From positions 39,287 to 103,286 of the forward strand of contig SAXG01000107.1 in NCBI GenBank assembly GCA_012932865.1: a DNA stretch of 64,000 nt, read 5' to 3'. Every line of letters starts with the position of its first letter. Position 1 is the stretch's first letter. A program made the translations under genes and the position numbers. Under the pieces are notes generated by a model. That model saw only the letters and a list, made by a program, of their open reading frames with translations, ran no database searches and was not told where the DNA came from. Of the stretch, positions 45,953 to 57,639 are shown piece after piece. The DNA comes from Amylostereum areolatum. Lineage: Eukaryota > Basidiomycota > Agaricomycetes > Russulales > Stereaceae.

Positions 45953-48900
45953 CTACGCCGTCGTCGTCCCGTCAACGTCCGCCGCAGACGCGCTCGCCAG
46001 CACCTTCTCTGCGCCCCCGCCCAACTTGCTCTTCCAAAACGCGCTCATCGTCGACCGCCTGCGCCGCTTCTCCCTCTCGCGCCCCGTCCCAACCACATGC
46101 GGCTTCCCACCGTGCTCTCCCCTCCCCTTCTCCCCCTCCTGTCCATGCCCCTGTCTACCACGTCCCTCCTTGTCCGGCGTGACCGTGAAAAAGTTGAGCA
46201 CCATCCCCCACAGGTTGTTCCCCGAGATCGTCTTCTCGGACGCGAACAGCGCCTGGTCCGCCACGCGCGCGAGCTCGATCGCCTCCGCCGTGTCCCGCCG
46301 TGCGACGATGCTGCTCGGCGGCGGCCGCTCCTCCGCGTCGAACGCCCACGCCAAGCTCCAGCTCGCCGTCGCCTCTAGCGCCTCCTCCTTCCTCCCCCTC
46401 TCTCTCTGCCCGCTGGCCGCCGCCTCCCTCTGCCCGCTGGCCGCCGCCTGCTCCTCCTCCTGCCGCGTGAGGTAGTGCTCGATCTTCGCGACGTGCGCCG
46501 TGATGTCCTGCTTCGCCCGCTCGAGGTTCTGCCGCCGGTGCTCCGCGATCCGCGCGCTCGTCCGCGCGAACTTCTTCTCGAGCTTCGCCTTGCCCGCCGC
46601 GTACCGCGCGACGGCGGCCTCGGGCAGGATCCCGACCTGCGCGAGCGGGAGGCTGAACGCGCCGAGGGACGCCGCGGGCTCGAGCGCGCGCACGACGCCC
46701 TGGGTGGAGACGCGCTCGCGGAGCATGGCGTGCGGGCCGGGGCCGTGGGCCTGCACGATGCGCGATCAGTACTGACTGAGCGGACGCGAAGGGAGAGGGA
46801 CGAGGCGGAGACGTACCCAGCCCCCGCCGTAGACGACGCCGTCGCCCGCGAACACGTCCCCGTTCGGCTTTGCCTCTCTCTGCGCTTTGCGCGGCCCGCC
46901 CACGTCCTCCGAGCCCGCCTTGGACGGCGGCATCGGTGGGTGCCCGCGCGGGGCACCCGCCATGCTTGCGCGCGGAGACCGGCCGCTGAAGGAGGCCGCA
47001 CGAGAGAACGCGGTGGAGATGGACGCGCGGGAGCGCGCGTGCAGGCTCTTCGCGCGGCCGAAGGCGGGGTCGGTCGCGTCCTTGCTCTGGGGCGGCTCTG
47101 CGTTCCTCTGTTTCGGTGCGTCTCCAGAGGCGTCCCCGGTCCCGTCTTTGATGACCTCGTCCTTATCGTGCTCCATCGACGATGTTGGCGCGCCATCGGA
47201 GGGAAATGCAGGCGGGACCGACAGCGCGCCGGTGGACGGGTCGGGGGTCAGGGAGGCGGCGGAGCCGGACGGGCTGGGGGAAGCAGTGATACGTGGAAAC
47301 GACTCGTTTTGGGGAGAGACTGTGAGGGGGGAAAGGTCGTACGCTGTCGGGAGCACAATGGTTGGGGCGGGTGGGGAAATGGGGGTGTTGCTTCCGTTGA
47401 AGATAGTGGTGTTGATACGGCTAGCGTTGACCGTATTGGTGTCGGAATCCGTAAAATCGGTGCTGGTGGTGCTCGAGCCGGTGGTGGGTATGTTTGCGCG
47501 TGCGCTTTCGGCGGCGGTCGTGAACGAGGGTGCTGCGACGTGCTTGCAGAACGTCGCGAACGCGCGGAAGCAGTACTTGGCGGGGGTGGTGAACGGGAAG
47601 AGGATGGGCAGCACGTGTGCTGCGTCTGCGAAGGAGCGTTGTCAGTGCCGAATTGAGGTTGCGGGGAACGCTTGGGGGGAGAGGAGGAGGAAAGCACATA
47701 CCGTCGTATATCTGCAGGTGGACCGCCGTGGGCTTCGTCTTGCCTTCGAACTTGAAGAAGGCGGGGAACATCGCGCGCACGGAGTCCGCGACGGGATACT
47801 TCTCCGGATCGGCCGCCTTGTGCGCCCTGCGGCATTGCACACAACCGCGTCAGCTCCACCCCAAGCAACAAGCACCAAAAAAAAAACGACCCACGTGAAC
47901 ACGATCTCGTCCCTCAACACCTCCCGATCGCTCGCGATGAACAAAAGCGGGGGAAGACCGCCGAGGTAGGCCAGCGCGGGGCTCACGAGCGGGTGCGTGA
48001 GCAGGTTGTTGGGCGTGTAGAGCTGGAGCTGGTCCGCGGGCGTGCGCACGACGCCGAGGGAGATGGCGGATTCGAGCGCGGGGGAGAGCATGGTTTGGGA
48101 GAGGGAGGTGGGGATCTGGAGGGGGGCCGGAGCCTGCGTTTCGGCTTGGGTTTGTGGGTCAGCGTCGGAGATGGGGTGCGCTGGGTCGTCCGAGTTCGGT
48201 TGCGGCGGCGGGTGCGGTGTTGATGACTGGGCTTGGGCTTGGGACGACGGTTCAGGCGTCTTGGGCCGCTTGTGCTTGTCCCGTCGAAGGACGTCACGCA
48301 CGGTCTTGCGGAGGCCGTTGCGGACGCGGGAGGCGACCTCGTCCGAGGGCGGGGGCCAGAGCGCGCTCGGCTTGTGCAGAGATAGACCGGTGGCGGGGAT
48401 GATGTCCTGAAGACAACAACCGCCAAGTCAGCATGCGGAGAACCGAGGGGCAAGGGAAAGGGGCACGCAACGGTCGCGGTGTTGGAATATATGCTCGGGA
48501 AGGAATGCGTGAAATCGCACCAGGGCGAGATGAGCACGCCCCCGGCGGGCGCGGGCAGCTCCGCGTCACGCAGGACTTGGAGGAGGACGAGCGAGAGGCC
48601 GCCGCCGGCGGAGTCGCCTGCGACGACGATGGAGGAGGGGGGCACTGGGCGGTGGGCGGCGCCGGGGGGTGGTCGGATTAGGAAGAGGTCTAGGGGGATA
48701 TTAGCGCGGAGGGACACGAGAGAAAGGGAGGGGAAGGGCGGACAGGATGCGAGAGCGTCTTGGATGGCGCAGGGGAAGGGGTATTGCGGGGCGAGGCGGT
48801 AGTTGACGGCTGGAGAGGACGTCAGTGAGGGTGAACGGCGTGGGTCTTGAAAGAGCGCTGACCGAAGACGCGGCCGTGGATCTTCCGTGCGAAGCGCTGG

Positions 48901-49921
48901 ATGCTGTATCTGCAGAACGGCGCATACATTCAGTCTCCAGTCTCTTTTCTCCGAGAAAGGACACGCACCTCTCTTGGTCGACGCTCCCGAAGTAGTACCC
49001 GCCTGTATGCAGCGAGCATGAGCACGGAAGGACGAGAGAAGGGAAGACGCGGCGCGCACCGCCATGGAAGTACAGTATGCACTTCATGTCGTCCATCTCG
49101 GGTTGGTAGCTCGCGCCCTCGCCGCCGAGCGTCGTACTCTCCTGACCCATCTCGTCCGCGGTCACGTCCGTGTCAGCGGTCGTGCCCGACCGCGCGGGGG
49201 CAAACCGTCCCGAGAAGGACTTTTTCTTCCCGGAGCGTGTGTGGGCGGAGTACTTCCTCGCGTCGTCGATGTCCTTCCGCGCCACGATCCATTCCGCGCT
49301 GACGCTGAGACGAAAAAAGCGCGCGGGTCAGTAACGTGTGCTTATCTCGGGGTCGGACTGCAGGGAAGGGGAAAGGGTTTGGGCAAAGGGGAGACCCACC
49401 CGCGCACGCCGCGCACCTGCCACCACTTGACGCCGCCCACGGTGCGTTTCATGGCTTCTTCGCCCCCGAAAGCGACGACGAGGTGCTTGGCGGCCTCGTC
49501 GCAACTGTACATGGGTACGACGAGACGGACGACGTGCACCCAGGGCGGGGACGGGGTGGCAGTGTTGGAGAACGACTGGAGTTCTTCGACGGTGTGTCTG
49601 CGCGCCGAGCGCGTCGTCAGCCTCAGATGAAAATAAACTGGAGCGGACGAGAGACGTACTTGGCCGACGCTTGGGACATGAAGGCCTTGGGGGAGCGTGT
49701 GAGGGAGTGAGGGCAGGGGCGGGTGGAGCGGGACGCACCTTGACGATGTGGAAGACCTCGTCGTAGAGCAGTTCGTCTTTCCTGAGAGGAACGCCGACGT
49801 CCTTCACCTCCGCATCTCGAGTGACTTTTTCGAGATAATGCTTGACGAGGGTGCCGAGGACGATGGGCCCGAGCTTGAAGCCGGCTTCGCGGGTCAAAGG
49901 GTTGGACATGGCGGTGGGCAA
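45953..49921 (-). CDS. Large alpha/beta-hydrolase, hormone-sensitive-lipase family
   Basis: Twelve exons (49921-49739, 49685-49660, 49597-49400, 49304-49060, 49002-48969, 48909-48863, 48809-48744, 48689-48472, 48406-47895, 47826-47702, 47625-46817, 46750-45953) splice in phase to 1086 residues. The oxyanion motif HGGGYYFGS (about 215), the nucleophile elbow GDSAGGGLSL (about 295), the acid in FIASDREVLRDE (about 500) and the His in DAAHVLPILFP (about 554) are the HSL-type triad. Insertions between core strands and a 500-residue C-terminal extension, Ser/Pro-rich and then helical (LEKKFARTSARIAEHRRQNL), make it far longer than the usual 300-400. A second ATG at 49909 is equally plausible. Likely a steryl or acyl ester hydrolase; it converges on reductase copy C with 111 nt between stops. 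Confidence 0.85.
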
Positions 49922-51077
49922 TCGACGGCGGGGGAGATGGTGGTAGAAAGAAGAGGGGGAAGAAAGCTAGGGTTTCTGTGACGATCAAGGAGCATATCCT
50001 GGCGGGGCGCAGAGCCTAGAGGATGAGACGACGGCGAAGAGCAGGGCCGAGCGTCATCAGCGCCTTCGCGTCAGGTCAGGTGGACGCGCCGGCCGTGGCC
50101 GTCTTGACGCGAAGGCACGTGAGAGCCCGAGGAGGGTCACGGGATGCGTCGCGTCGCGTCGCGTTTGTGGGCGCCATATTGGCCATACCTGGGTTTGAAC
50201 TCCTGCAGCATCGGGTGTTGTTCATCAGCAGTGGCGTACGGTGGATGTTTGGTTACGGTTCGATTGAGTTCGATTGAGTCTGAAAATAGATGACTAATAA
50301 CAGTAAATTTCGTGCCTTTTCCTGTCAGTCCCCTTCTATTACCGTCACCCATCAGTTACCTGTCACTGCCTCAGCCACTAAGTGCCTATGTAGTATATAC
50401 TGGCCCTATCGCCGACGTCTGCCTTCTTGCCAGACACCACTTATGTCAAGCACATCTTTCTCCCAGCCTCCCAGACCCCCTCTCTGAGTTTCTGTGCCCT
50501 GAGCCTCGCTGAGTAAGTCCAGGACCCGGTCACAGCCCGGTACTATCCGGCGACCTCCAGTCCTGAGGTCCGTGTACCAGAAGTCTGGTCCGGGTCCCTG
50601 TAAATGCGAACGGCGATCGCGAATCTCACAGGTGATCGATGATCAATGATCAGTGAAGCGCCGTCGCAATTCTAGAAACGATTGTGTCCATGTCATGATG
50701 ATTGAATATTGAATATTGAATATTGAATGCTCGGGGCCTTCAGTCCGCTCCGTTTATCCATACGACTGAGTACACGGGCAGGGGATGTACTGAGTTGAAG
50801 CCAAGATTTCTGAGGACTGATTGGATTCTAGTACGTACTGGCGTGATTCTGTGATCTTTCCACTGTTGAACCTACCCAACCGGCTGACTGGGATTATTTC
50901 AGTACCAACTCTTGACCAACTCAGCTTGAAGCCGAGTTGAAATCTCGATCGTGTCCAAATCGTATCCACACAACGCACAGCACCGCATCCTCGTTCCGCT
51001 TTCCGGAGGGCTTATAAATCACATGAATAAGAGAGAAAAATACGATATATTTTCACGTAAACATAGGGAATACATCG
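49922..51077. other. Intergenic, start of the repeat-rich right arm
   Basis: No gene recognised. At 50703-50727 the heptamer TGAATAT is repeated in tandem nearly four times, and at 50626-50652 GATCGATGATCAATGATCAG is a small self-complementary patch. Base composition shifts from GC-rich coding to mixed from here on. Confidence 0.4.
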
Positions 51078-51290
51078 GGCTCCTAACCAGCCGTCCAGGA
51101 GAGTTTGTCGCTACATATCTCAGAATGAACGGAAAGATGATATCTTGTCGCGGATTTAGAGTTGGTCGGGGTTTCAATTTTCGGTTTGTTCCGTCGGTGA
51201 GTCGGTCCAGTCATCCATCCTCAGATATCATCTTTCCGTTCATTCTGAGATATATAGCGACAAACTCTCCTGGACGGCTGGTTAGGAGCC
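51078..51290. repeat. 213-bp near-perfect hairpin (foldback element)
   Basis: Arms 51078-51145 and 51223-51290 are reverse complements over 68 bp with a single mismatch (ATATGTAGC against ATATATAGC), enclosing a 77-bp loop. Each arm starts GGCTCCTAACCAGCCGTCCA. No clear target-site duplication flanks it. It contains no coding capacity. The near-identity of the arms suggests a recent origin as a foldback/MITE or a recent inverted duplication. Confidence 0.85.
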
Positions 51291-51407
51291 TGAGTTGATT
51301 CCAGTAGAACCTCCGCCCGTGTACATACCAAAGGGGGCGTTGGTTCCAGCCCCGGTGCGTCGCGCGCCCCCGTTAAATAAATCCCGCTCTCTCTCACAAA
51401 TGCCTTC

Positions 51408-51683
51408 TTGCCGATCTACGTCTGGCACTTCGCAGCGCCTCTGCCGACTTGGGCGGACTTCCATCCCCGCCGTGCACTAGACGCAGATCACGACGCTACT
51501 ATGCCGTTTGCGTTCGCCGAAACAAACGGCCGTCGGAACTTCCTCCGCGGCGATTTTCTCCGCGTCGGAGATTTATCCACGGCCCGTCTCTGGGAATATA
51601 TCCCGCCGCCCGAGTACAGCGAGGTCATCCAATGCATCGAGCGCATCGTGTTCTTCTACGGGAACGAGGGTCCGCTCGGGTGA
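51408..51683 (+). pseudogene. Short frame sharing a motif with an inverted partner at 51.8 kb
   Basis: A 91-codon frame begins PIYVWHFAAPLPTWADFHPR. On the minus strand at 51814-51862 a related but diverged sequence encodes PICVSYFAAPLPTWADFQAF. The two segments are about 85 percent alike at the DNA level over 50 bp and face each other. They look like remains of two copies of an unknown gene or element; no family was recognised and neither frame is complete. Confidence 0.35.
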
Positions 51684-51862
51684 GAACCGTCCACTGTGCT
51701 AGACCCCCGAGGGCGGATTACAGCCCTCCGAGGTGTGCTCCGGCGTGCGGAGGCTCATTCGATATATATGTACGCTTGATGGAGCGCCGCATATACTGCC
51801 GCCACAAATGCCTGGAAGTCCGCCCACGTCGGCAGAGGCGCCGCAAAGTACGAGACGCAGAT

Positions 51863-53056
51863 TGGGAAGAATTTGGGTGATGGAAAGGAGAATTCAGGCT
51901 GTGATAGACACTATCAGGGCAGACCTAAAGGGGGCCAGTGGTGGGCGAAGAAGCGACGGGAAGCAGTCTGCTATCAGATGCATAAGTTGGCCCTATCATT
52001 TGAGTCTTTGAAGAAAATGGCGACTGATCCGAAACCTTTCCCTTCTCGGGCATGTTCAAATTTGTACTTTCAGTCCCCGTATCTAATGCATGTTATTAGG
52101 GCTTAAATGGACTTCTGCCCCCAGTGTGCACTGCCGTCGCATGCGACAGGTCTCATACAAATGTACATTGATTGATTGCGAGAAACCCATGCAATACTAC
52201 AGTACAGAGACAGTTCCACAGATGGCACATTCTCCCAGGCCAAATATTGAGACGTATACGACTCGACTTCCGCCGGGCCAACTTCATGAACTCGCACAAG
52301 GAGTGGGGTGAATCGTGATCACAGATGGCACAACGACATGACAGGTGCATCCTCCCGCGCGCAGTGGGCATGAATCCTTCCAGTGAAGCACAAATCCCGA
52401 GAACAGGAGCAGGATGTCCGCACCCGGTCGCCTGGTCCCACCACGCATGCGCTCAAAGCACACATTTCAGTGACATTGTTCATACTATACAATGCAGCCA
52501 AGATTGACAAAGGCCCTATCAGAACGGGCCAGCCTGAGCCATCTGCGGCCGCATACGGTTGCCGTCCTATTTTCTCGAATCGGCCGGGCAGGATCCCCCG
52601 CTTCGTTATATACGGTTGGGCCGGTGTGTATCCTATTATCCAGTCTGTCCATATTTCATGGGTCGGCCGCGCTACATCAAAACTTCGACACTGGAGCCAA
52701 GTAGTTCAGACCCGGTTCAGACCCAGTTCAGAACCCCTCCTTCAGCCCAGTTGTGAACCTAGTTCCGAACTCTCCTCCTAATCACGCCTGTCACACTCCG
52801 TGACCAGTTCAGAGGTTCCGAACTCCTGCCCAAAATGAGATGGACGGTTCTAAGCAGGTTCTGAACCAGTTCCGAACGTTTGAACTTCAGTAGCTTCAGT
52901 TCTAACCAAGATCCGAGTGAGGAGCCAAGGGTTTCCACAATTCACGACCCCCTTACTGATAAGGATGTTGATCTGAGCCCCTCTCGCGTTAGCGGAGGGG
53001 CTCACGTGAGTCTAATGCCCAGTTTGCGGCCGCACCGTATGCATAGAGCATCCCAC
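51863..53056. other. Intergenic with degenerate GTTC..GAAC repeats
   Basis: From about 52700 to 52900 the motif GGTTCNGAACC or its half-sites recur roughly every 12-25 bp (for example CCGGTTCAGACCCAGTTCAG at 52709). No gene was recognised in this 1.2 kb; frames are short and unsupported. Confidence 0.4.
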
Positions 53057-53072
53057 GCGCAAACCACGTGAC
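53057..53072. repeat. 5' target-site duplication of the LINE
   Basis: GCGCAAACCACGTGAC, identical to 58878-58893. Confidence 0.9.
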
Positions 53073-53086
53073 GTCACCTTTCCCTC

Positions 53087-54700
53087 ATGCCATCACCATC
53101 CCCATCCCTAACTCAATTCTCCAATGCTCATTCGCCACCGGAACCTCCCTCTTCGACGTCACAGCGCCCTCTGAAGCGTGCGGCGTCACCCTCAGGAGAA
53201 GAACGGCGAAGGATTTCGGCCCCGAACGGTCAAAGTCCCTTCGAGGCAACCCCCACTTCCCCCCCCCTCCCACGAACAAATCTCGTCCGCCGGGTTCCCC
53301 GGCGACAACATCATTCCCGTCGACACACCAGCCCTCGTGACGTTTAGGTATGCGCACGAAGTTCTCGATGAGGCCAGAGAACAAGACGCCTTCTACGATT
53401 TGTCCGACTGGGTCAAACTCTGCCAGGGCCTCTTGCGGGCCATCAGCATGACGGTACCGTACCTTGAGGACGACGACGACAGCGCCCGGGCACTCAAAGC
53501 GGTAAGGTACTCGCTTCGCGAGTGCGTAGACGGCGATCTCAGCGAACACGACATTGACATGGCACGCGACGACTTCCCGGTTGACCACGACCTGAGTCCG
53601 TCCACCCTGCAACGCACCCCTTCCCAACCCTCTTCCACCGAAACCACTATCCTCAACATGCTCCAATCCATGAACAACTCCCTCAATTCAGTTCAATCCC
53701 GCTTGTCTCATCTCGAACGCCAATCCTCCAACAACTCGGATCGCCGTCCCGGAGGTGCTTCGGCTTCCGCTCCCTCCACATCGCAGGGTGCGTCAAACCG
53801 TGCAATGTCGTACGCAGCTGCAGCCAGCACCACCCCGAAAGCGAACACGTCCCCATCCACAACCGCCAAACCGACGTCACGTCAACCGGAGCCGGTCCGC
53901 TTTATAGTTCGCTACCAAGGACACCCTCCGAGCCCAAGCGACCGCACACATCCCTTCCTCATCTCGGAACGAATAAACAAGCGCCTGGCCACAGTCCCGA
54001 CGGCCAAAGGGTTACAGGTCCTCGGCTCGCACTGGAACGGCTCAGCTACATCGTCCTAACATTCCCCCCTCACACCTCCATTCCGCTCATCCAAGACAAC
54101 CTCCCGTCCATTCGTTTCGCACTGGATTTGCCTTCCGATCAAACCATTTCGCGCGACACTCCATGGTCCAAAATTATTCTTTCTGGTGTTTTCACGCGCT
54201 CCCTCCCCGACGACCCCGTCTTTTCCGACGAGACACTTCAAGAAGCACTCATCCACAATCCCCAAGTAGCAAAGCTCAACATAACCCAACCCCCCCGCTG
54301 GATTCGACCTGCAAACACTATTGAAGGCCTCAAGTCGTCCGTTTCATTTGCATTTTGAAGACCCCGACGGCTCCCACCTCAAGTCCCTCCTCAAGACCAC
54401 GCTGTACATGTTCGGCGCCCCGGTGCGAACGAAGCGTTGGGTAGACAAACCGCGGCTCCGGCAGTGCTCGCGCTGCTGGCGCCTCGGTCACCTTGTCGGC
54501 GGCTGCAAGTCCGCACCGAAATGCTGAACGTGCGGCGAGCCCATGACGAGCGCGAGCACCGTGACAAATGCTTGGGCTGCAGAAAGGAAAACCGCACCGA
54601 GACGATGGAATGCAACCACCCGCCCAAGTGTGTCAACTGCAAAGGAGCCCACAAGGCGGACTCGATCGAGTGCCCGATGCGCCGCAACTATAGTGCCCCG
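53087..54700 (+). pseudogene. LINE ORF1 (gag-like, zinc-knuckle protein), broken
   Basis: The ATG at 53087 opens a Ser/Pro-rich N-terminus. The frame is lost at a run of eight C's near 53263 and resumes as SSAGFPGDNIIPVDTPALVT, with a helical region (ARALKAVRYSLRECVDGD), a coiled coil (QSMNNSLNSVQSRLSHLERQ) and a folded middle. Further frame changes occur near 54050, 54350 and 54525. The C-terminus has CCHC-type knuckles: CSRCWRLGHLVGGC, CLGCRKENRTETMEC and CVNCKGAHKADSIEC. Gag-like ORF1 proteins bind LINE RNA. Confidence 0.8.
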
Positions 54701-54745
54701 GCGGGTCGCACAAATTCAGCCTACCGGTAACGATTCAATGGAGTC

Positions 54746-55490
54746 ATGACTCTCCGTTCACTTCGCGTTCTCCAGCTGAATGTTGCGCGCTCGAATGTGC
54801 GGATGCATGCGGTACTAAATTCCTTGACAGACTTTGATATTCTACTCCTCCAAGAACCGTGGTACGGTCGGATTGGCATTGCGCGCTCCTCAACGGACCG
54901 CAATGGTACTGATATCCTAGGCACAGTTTCTAATCCTGCATGGGAAGCTTTCGCTCCCGACACAACGACCGACGGTGCGCGACCTCGTGTTGCCACTTTG
55001 TGCGCAGAGGAATCCAGCACCTCACTTGTCCGTGCCCGTCCGGACATCGTCGGCTCGCCTGACATCATGGCGACTTCCTTCCAATACGGTAACATTTCGT
55101 TTCGTTCTAATCAATGTATATAATGCCGGGCCCCGGCCGAGAGGCTATATCCATCCATCGACTCTGTGATTCAGAGATCGACCCCCTCGTCCCGACAGCC
55201 ATTGCTGGGGACTTTAATTTGCACCACCCTACATGGGCACTCGAAAATGGCCCTCCTCGTACTGAAACTCAAGCGGCGGTTGAGCTGATCGAGTGGATGA
55301 CGGGGAACGCCTTCACAATCGAAAATGACCTTTCTTCTCCTACCCGTCGCGGTCAAACTAACCAAGCTGATTCCATTATAGATCTAACTCTTGTCAACTT
55401 CGCCGCGGTGGACATTGAGCTATTCCGCGAGTGGGCGTGCCGCGAGGAATTTTCTTCGGATCAGATCACAATGGGATTACATGGTTGGTC
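54746..55490 (+). pseudogene. LINE ORF2, endonuclease domain, broken
   Basis: Starts LRVLQLNVARSNVRMHAVLN with the LLLQEPWYG metal-binding Glu, followed after a frame change near 55105 by INVYNAGP-like sequence, the PTAIAGDFNLHHPTWA motif (catalytic Asp/Asn) and SIIDLTLVN, then SSDQITMGLHG for the SDH position. These are the apurinic/apyrimidinic-type endonuclease motifs that nick the target in LINE retrotransposition. Two frame changes prevent translation through to the RT domain. Confidence 0.85.
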
Positions 55491-57350
55491 ACCCCTCCAG
55501 GCATGCCGAGGCAAACGAACCCGAACCCGAGCCGGGCCATCGCATCGACCCCGCAAAGAAGAAGGATTGGCAGGACACGTATCTCATGAACATCCGCACT
55601 GAACCACCACCGCAAGAATACACCGCAGCCGAGGATACAGAGCGGGGCGCCTCCGCCCTTTTGGAGGCTTTTCGCGCCGCTACCACTGCGGTCATGCCTC
55701 TCCACGCTCGTCGGCCTCTGGTCCGCGCCAAGTGGTGGAACGACGACTGCGACCAAGCCCTTCGCGACGTTCGAGATGCCGTTGGTGCCCTTGCTCGACA
55801 ACACGCCCACTCCCGCTTCCGAGCCGCAGTGCGTACAGCGAAGAGAAACTGGGCTACGGACATCATTAATAAGACTCCACGAATGGAAGTCTGGGGTTTG
55901 TGTCGCTGGGCGAACGGAAAGCGTGCCACGCGCATTCCCCCAACTCGATCGGCCCAGGGCCTCGTAACAGAGCCTGAAGCGCAGAGCCAGATCTTTGCGT
56001 CTTCATTTTTCCCTGACGATGCCCCCCAAGTAGAAATCGACCAACCTGAGGATCCGCCTCCTAAACCAGCACGGGAATTTTTTCCCTTCACCACTGACGA
56101 AGTGCGCGATGCCCTGCGCAATACATCCAACACCACAGCCCCAGGCGAAACCGGGATAACTTGGCGCCTCATCAAATGGGCTTTCGACGAGACACCTGAG
56201 TATTTTGTTGACCTCTTCAATGCTTGCCTCCGTTTTGGTACTCACCCGCGTAGCCTCAAAACGGCCGTTGTGGCAGTTGTTGCAAAGCCGCGCAAAACCG
56301 ACATGTCCAACCCCAGATCATATCGCCCTATTCACTCCTTGAGTGCCTCAGAAAACTCCTGGAGAAGGTAATGGCAAGAAGAATCACATATGAAGTGGGC
56401 AAGTTCAATCTTGTGCCAACCAACCCAGTTTGGAGGCCGAGGACAAGTCCTCGTAATTGACGCCTGTCTATCACTCACACATGATGTTCAAGCGGCCCTG
56501 GAGAAAGGGTCTCGTTGCATCTGCACTCACCATCGACATCAAGGGTTATTTCAACAGTGTTAACCACTCAAGACTCGTGCGGACGATGGAGATCCTCGGG
56601 TTTGCACCCGAAACAGTTGCCTGGATTCGGTCCTTCCTTGCTGACCGACGGGTCATTGTCCGCATTGACGGACACCTCAGCCAACCCATCCCCCTCGCCG
56701 GTGTCGGAATTCCTCAAGGTTCCCCGCTTTCCCCCCATCCTATCCACCATCTACACTCTCACTCTCCTCTCCTGCATTGATAATCATGCCAACACAGACT
56801 CAAGGCTTACGTGGACGATGTCCTCCTGCTTGCCGTCTCTAGCTCCCTCGAGGGCAACGTGGCCAGACTCAACAGTGCATTCAACACAGTAGTCGGCCGA
56901 CTCCGCTCCCTCGGCCTTGATGTGGACGCCGACAAGACAGAATTCATTCATTTTACCCGTTTCAAAATCCAATCCTGCCAACGATCCATTCATCAACATT
57001 GTTCCATTGAGTTCGCCAGCGCGTACAGTGCGTTCCCTTACAGTCATTCGATGGCTAGGCGTTTTTCTTCGACAGAAAACTCACCTTCAAAGATCACGTC
57101 GAGAAGATGGCCAAACGCGCCATGTCCACTGTCGCGGGCCTGCGCATCCTTGCCAACACGATCCGTGGTCTCAGCGTGGCCAATGCCCGTCTCCTATACA
57201 AGACCGTAGTACTACCGGTGCTGACATTCGCGTCCCCGGTCTGGTATACGGGCGTAAAGCAAAAGCGCCTCATCAAATCCCCTTGTTCGTGCCCAGAACG
57301 AGGGGCTCCGTTGGCTCCTCGGTGCGTTCCGCACCACCCCCTCAGCTGAA
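55480..57350 (+). pseudogene. LINE ORF2, reverse transcriptase domain, broken
   Basis: A linker (TRRPLVRAKWWNDDC-like) leads to the RT fingers: DEVRDALRNTSNTTAPGETG, PRSYRPIHSL, TIDIKGYFNSVNHSRL (catalytic Asp), VGIPQGSPLSP, and AYVDDVLLLAVS (the YVDD box, near 56810-56850). The thumb-like LGLDVDADKTEFIHFTR follows. Frame changes occur near 56370, 56450, 56740, 56800 and 56960. All catalytic motifs are still readable, so decay, if real, is recent. Confidence 0.9.
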
Positions 57351-57639
57351 ATGCATCATATTGGCGCCATCCTCCCAATTCCACACCTGCTCCGTCGTCT
57401 TTCCACCAACGCTGCCATCCGATTCCGCACCCTCCCATCCTCATCGCAGGTTTTAGTGCGTGCACCCCCCACAATGGGCTGAGCACTCCCCTGATGTCCC
57501 CGTCCCCCTTTTTATCCCTAACACTATAAAGAACCCACCTACCATAATTTACCGTCTATCTAATCTTACGCATCCACAGTCCGAACGTACTTACCCATAC
57601 TATAACCCCACCCTGGTCCCGTCGTCATACCTGGGGTGC

